The notes beneath the pieces are model-generated. The model saw only the letters and a list, made by a program, of their open reading frames with translations. It had not been told where the DNA came from and did no database searches. From the NCBI GenBank assembly GCA_022605955.1, contig JAKCOZ010000010.1:806001-870000 (forward strand): a DNA stretch of 64,000 nucleotides, in the 5' to 3' direction. Below, in pieces: positions 62,684 through 64,000 of this stretch (positions are counted from its first letter, which is position 1; each line of letters opens with the position of its first letter). A program made the position numbers and the translations under genes. Origin of the DNA: Rallus limicola. Its lineage: Eukaryota; Chordata; Aves; Gruiformes; Rallidae.

Positions 62684-64000
62684 GCAAGTCATAGGATTTC
62701 TTTTTTCTCATATTCATGGACACAGAATTGGCCTGCAAATATTTTCAGAACAAATTAGTTGGGCTAAAACTCTTCTATAATTTTTCATGTTTTTTGGTGT
62801 TTACAGAGAAAAATTATGATAGCTTTCTTTCCATAGACTTATAAAATTTATTTGCTCTGGAGAAGTGGTTTTTTTTTATTTACATATTTGTAATTGTTCT
62901 ATAAGATTGCATCATCAATGAAGCTATATATATCTTTAACGGGTGTTACGGATAAAGAGAATTTCCAGCATGGGAAATTGACTATTGGCAATATAAACTT
63001 GAGATGAGGAAATTAAATACGTGAAGTTTTTTCATCTTACAATGCAAAAAGTGGTGAAAGTAAGTTGATGTTTAGGTCAAGAAAAGAAGCAAATAAAAGT
63101 GATAAACAGCAATACTTATACCCATATCATGCAATGAAACTATGGAACTCTTTCCCAAAGAAAGAACAGAAATCTATGTAGATACCAGGTGCGTGGACCT
63201 TGTTTTTGGAAATATATTTCCTAACTATCATATTAACAGAAAAACCTGTAGAAATTATATTTGCCACAAGCAGGAGCATCAGGGAATATCTACCTCCTGT
63301 CATACCTTTCAGTGGTCCTACTCTCACCTCCAGAGTGTTTCATAGTACACCCTAAGGGAAGGACAAAGTTGAAGAAGATGTAAGTTTGATTTGGTGGAAT
63401 TTGGAAGCTGCCTTAATGATAAATCTTGCATTCTTATGCTCCTGTAGTTCATAAAGGTTCTCACCTACACCCTGTTAACTATGTTGTTTAAGAGTACTCT
63501 ATAAATAGTCACAGTTCTTGTTTTTACATGTAAGACCAAGACTGGAATACATGGGTTAAACACATCCCTGGCTCTGTTGTATTACCTAGAATGGAGAAAT
63601 TGGGAATGACTTAGTTCTATTATCTTCTACTATTAAAGATTTTCAATCTCACAGTTAAGCTCTGCTGGGTTTTATTTGTCCTGAAGTCCAAGACTATGTC
63701 CATTTTCTTGCTGATTTAAGGTTATCTTGTTCTATAGTTTCAGTGGGCACTGTGCTGTTAAACTGTGTCAACAGCACGTGATCACTTAATTTAGGTTTTG
63801 TCCTATGACCTCCAATATTGATAGGTATTGTGCCTCAGAAGTTTGTTTTGGACAAACTGATAGTAGTTTCCTCTTGCTGTGGTGCCAAATATAGTTTCAG
63901 GTGGAAAAAAAAAATCCTCTGAAACACAGCACAGGACTAGCTATATAGTGGTTGTCATTATATAGGTTGGCACATGATGGAAGTATATGAGTGACATATG
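62684..64000 (+). other. ADCY1: ADCY1 intron (5' part, beyond exon 13)
   Basis: An intronic sequence starting GCAAGT. No ADCY1 C2 exon and no repeat were recognised. Confidence 0.8.

Noticed and set aside
1..64000. CRISPR arrays, bacterial operons or rRNA/tRNA genes
   Set aside because: No regularly spaced repeats, no prokaryotic gene layout and no recognisable structural RNA. The window is intron-dominated vertebrate sequence.

Overview
This is a vertebrate, almost certainly avian, genomic window. The bird assignment rests on many CR1 LINE fragments with their characteristic 3' ends, several LTR retroelements whose LTRs start TGTC(C/G)TGGTTT, and large AT-rich introns. I cannot name the species.

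One protein-coding gene is present, on the + strand: the middle of ADCY1 (Ca2+/calmodulin-stimulated adenylyl cyclase type 1). Eleven coding exons (5418-62683) join in one continuous frame: 1549 nt, that is one leading base plus 516 codons, with no stop. I number them exons 3-13 provisionally, on the assumption that two coding exons lie upstream. They encode most of the first catalytic domain (C1a, with both metal-binding Asp positions), the C1b region with the calmodulin-binding segment, and the second membrane cassette (TM7-TM12, including a loop with two N-glycosylation sequons). The N-terminus, first membrane cassette and start of C1a lie before the window. The C2 catalytic domain lies after it. 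Introns are GT-AG except the last, which appears to use a GC donor.

The remaining ~62 kb is intron. By region: 1-5417, intron with a sense-oriented solo LTR (2715-3883); 5530-18750, CR1 with a nested 134-bp LTR-like element (8780-9310), an antisense LTR (about 11150-12010), a 2-kb antisense CR1 with decayed reverse transcriptase (14119-16165) and CR1 tails; 18879-28306, an antisense, decayed endogenous retrovirus pol (about 19500-22495) ending at an apparent inversion junction, plus an unrecognised 155-codon antisense ORF; 28466-30353, CR1; 30496-45904, CR1, LTR elements (about 35990-37324) and an internally deleted provirus with both LTRs (38626-42608) whose 3' LTR is interrupted by another LTR; 57073-61683, an antisense relative of the same retrovirus with its 3' LTR (58142-60005). 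The other introns look non-repetitive by eye.

I found no operon-like, CRISPR or other novel multi-gene system. The points of interest are the GC-AG intron, the nested or rearranged retroelements, and strong conservation of the calmodulin-binding segment.
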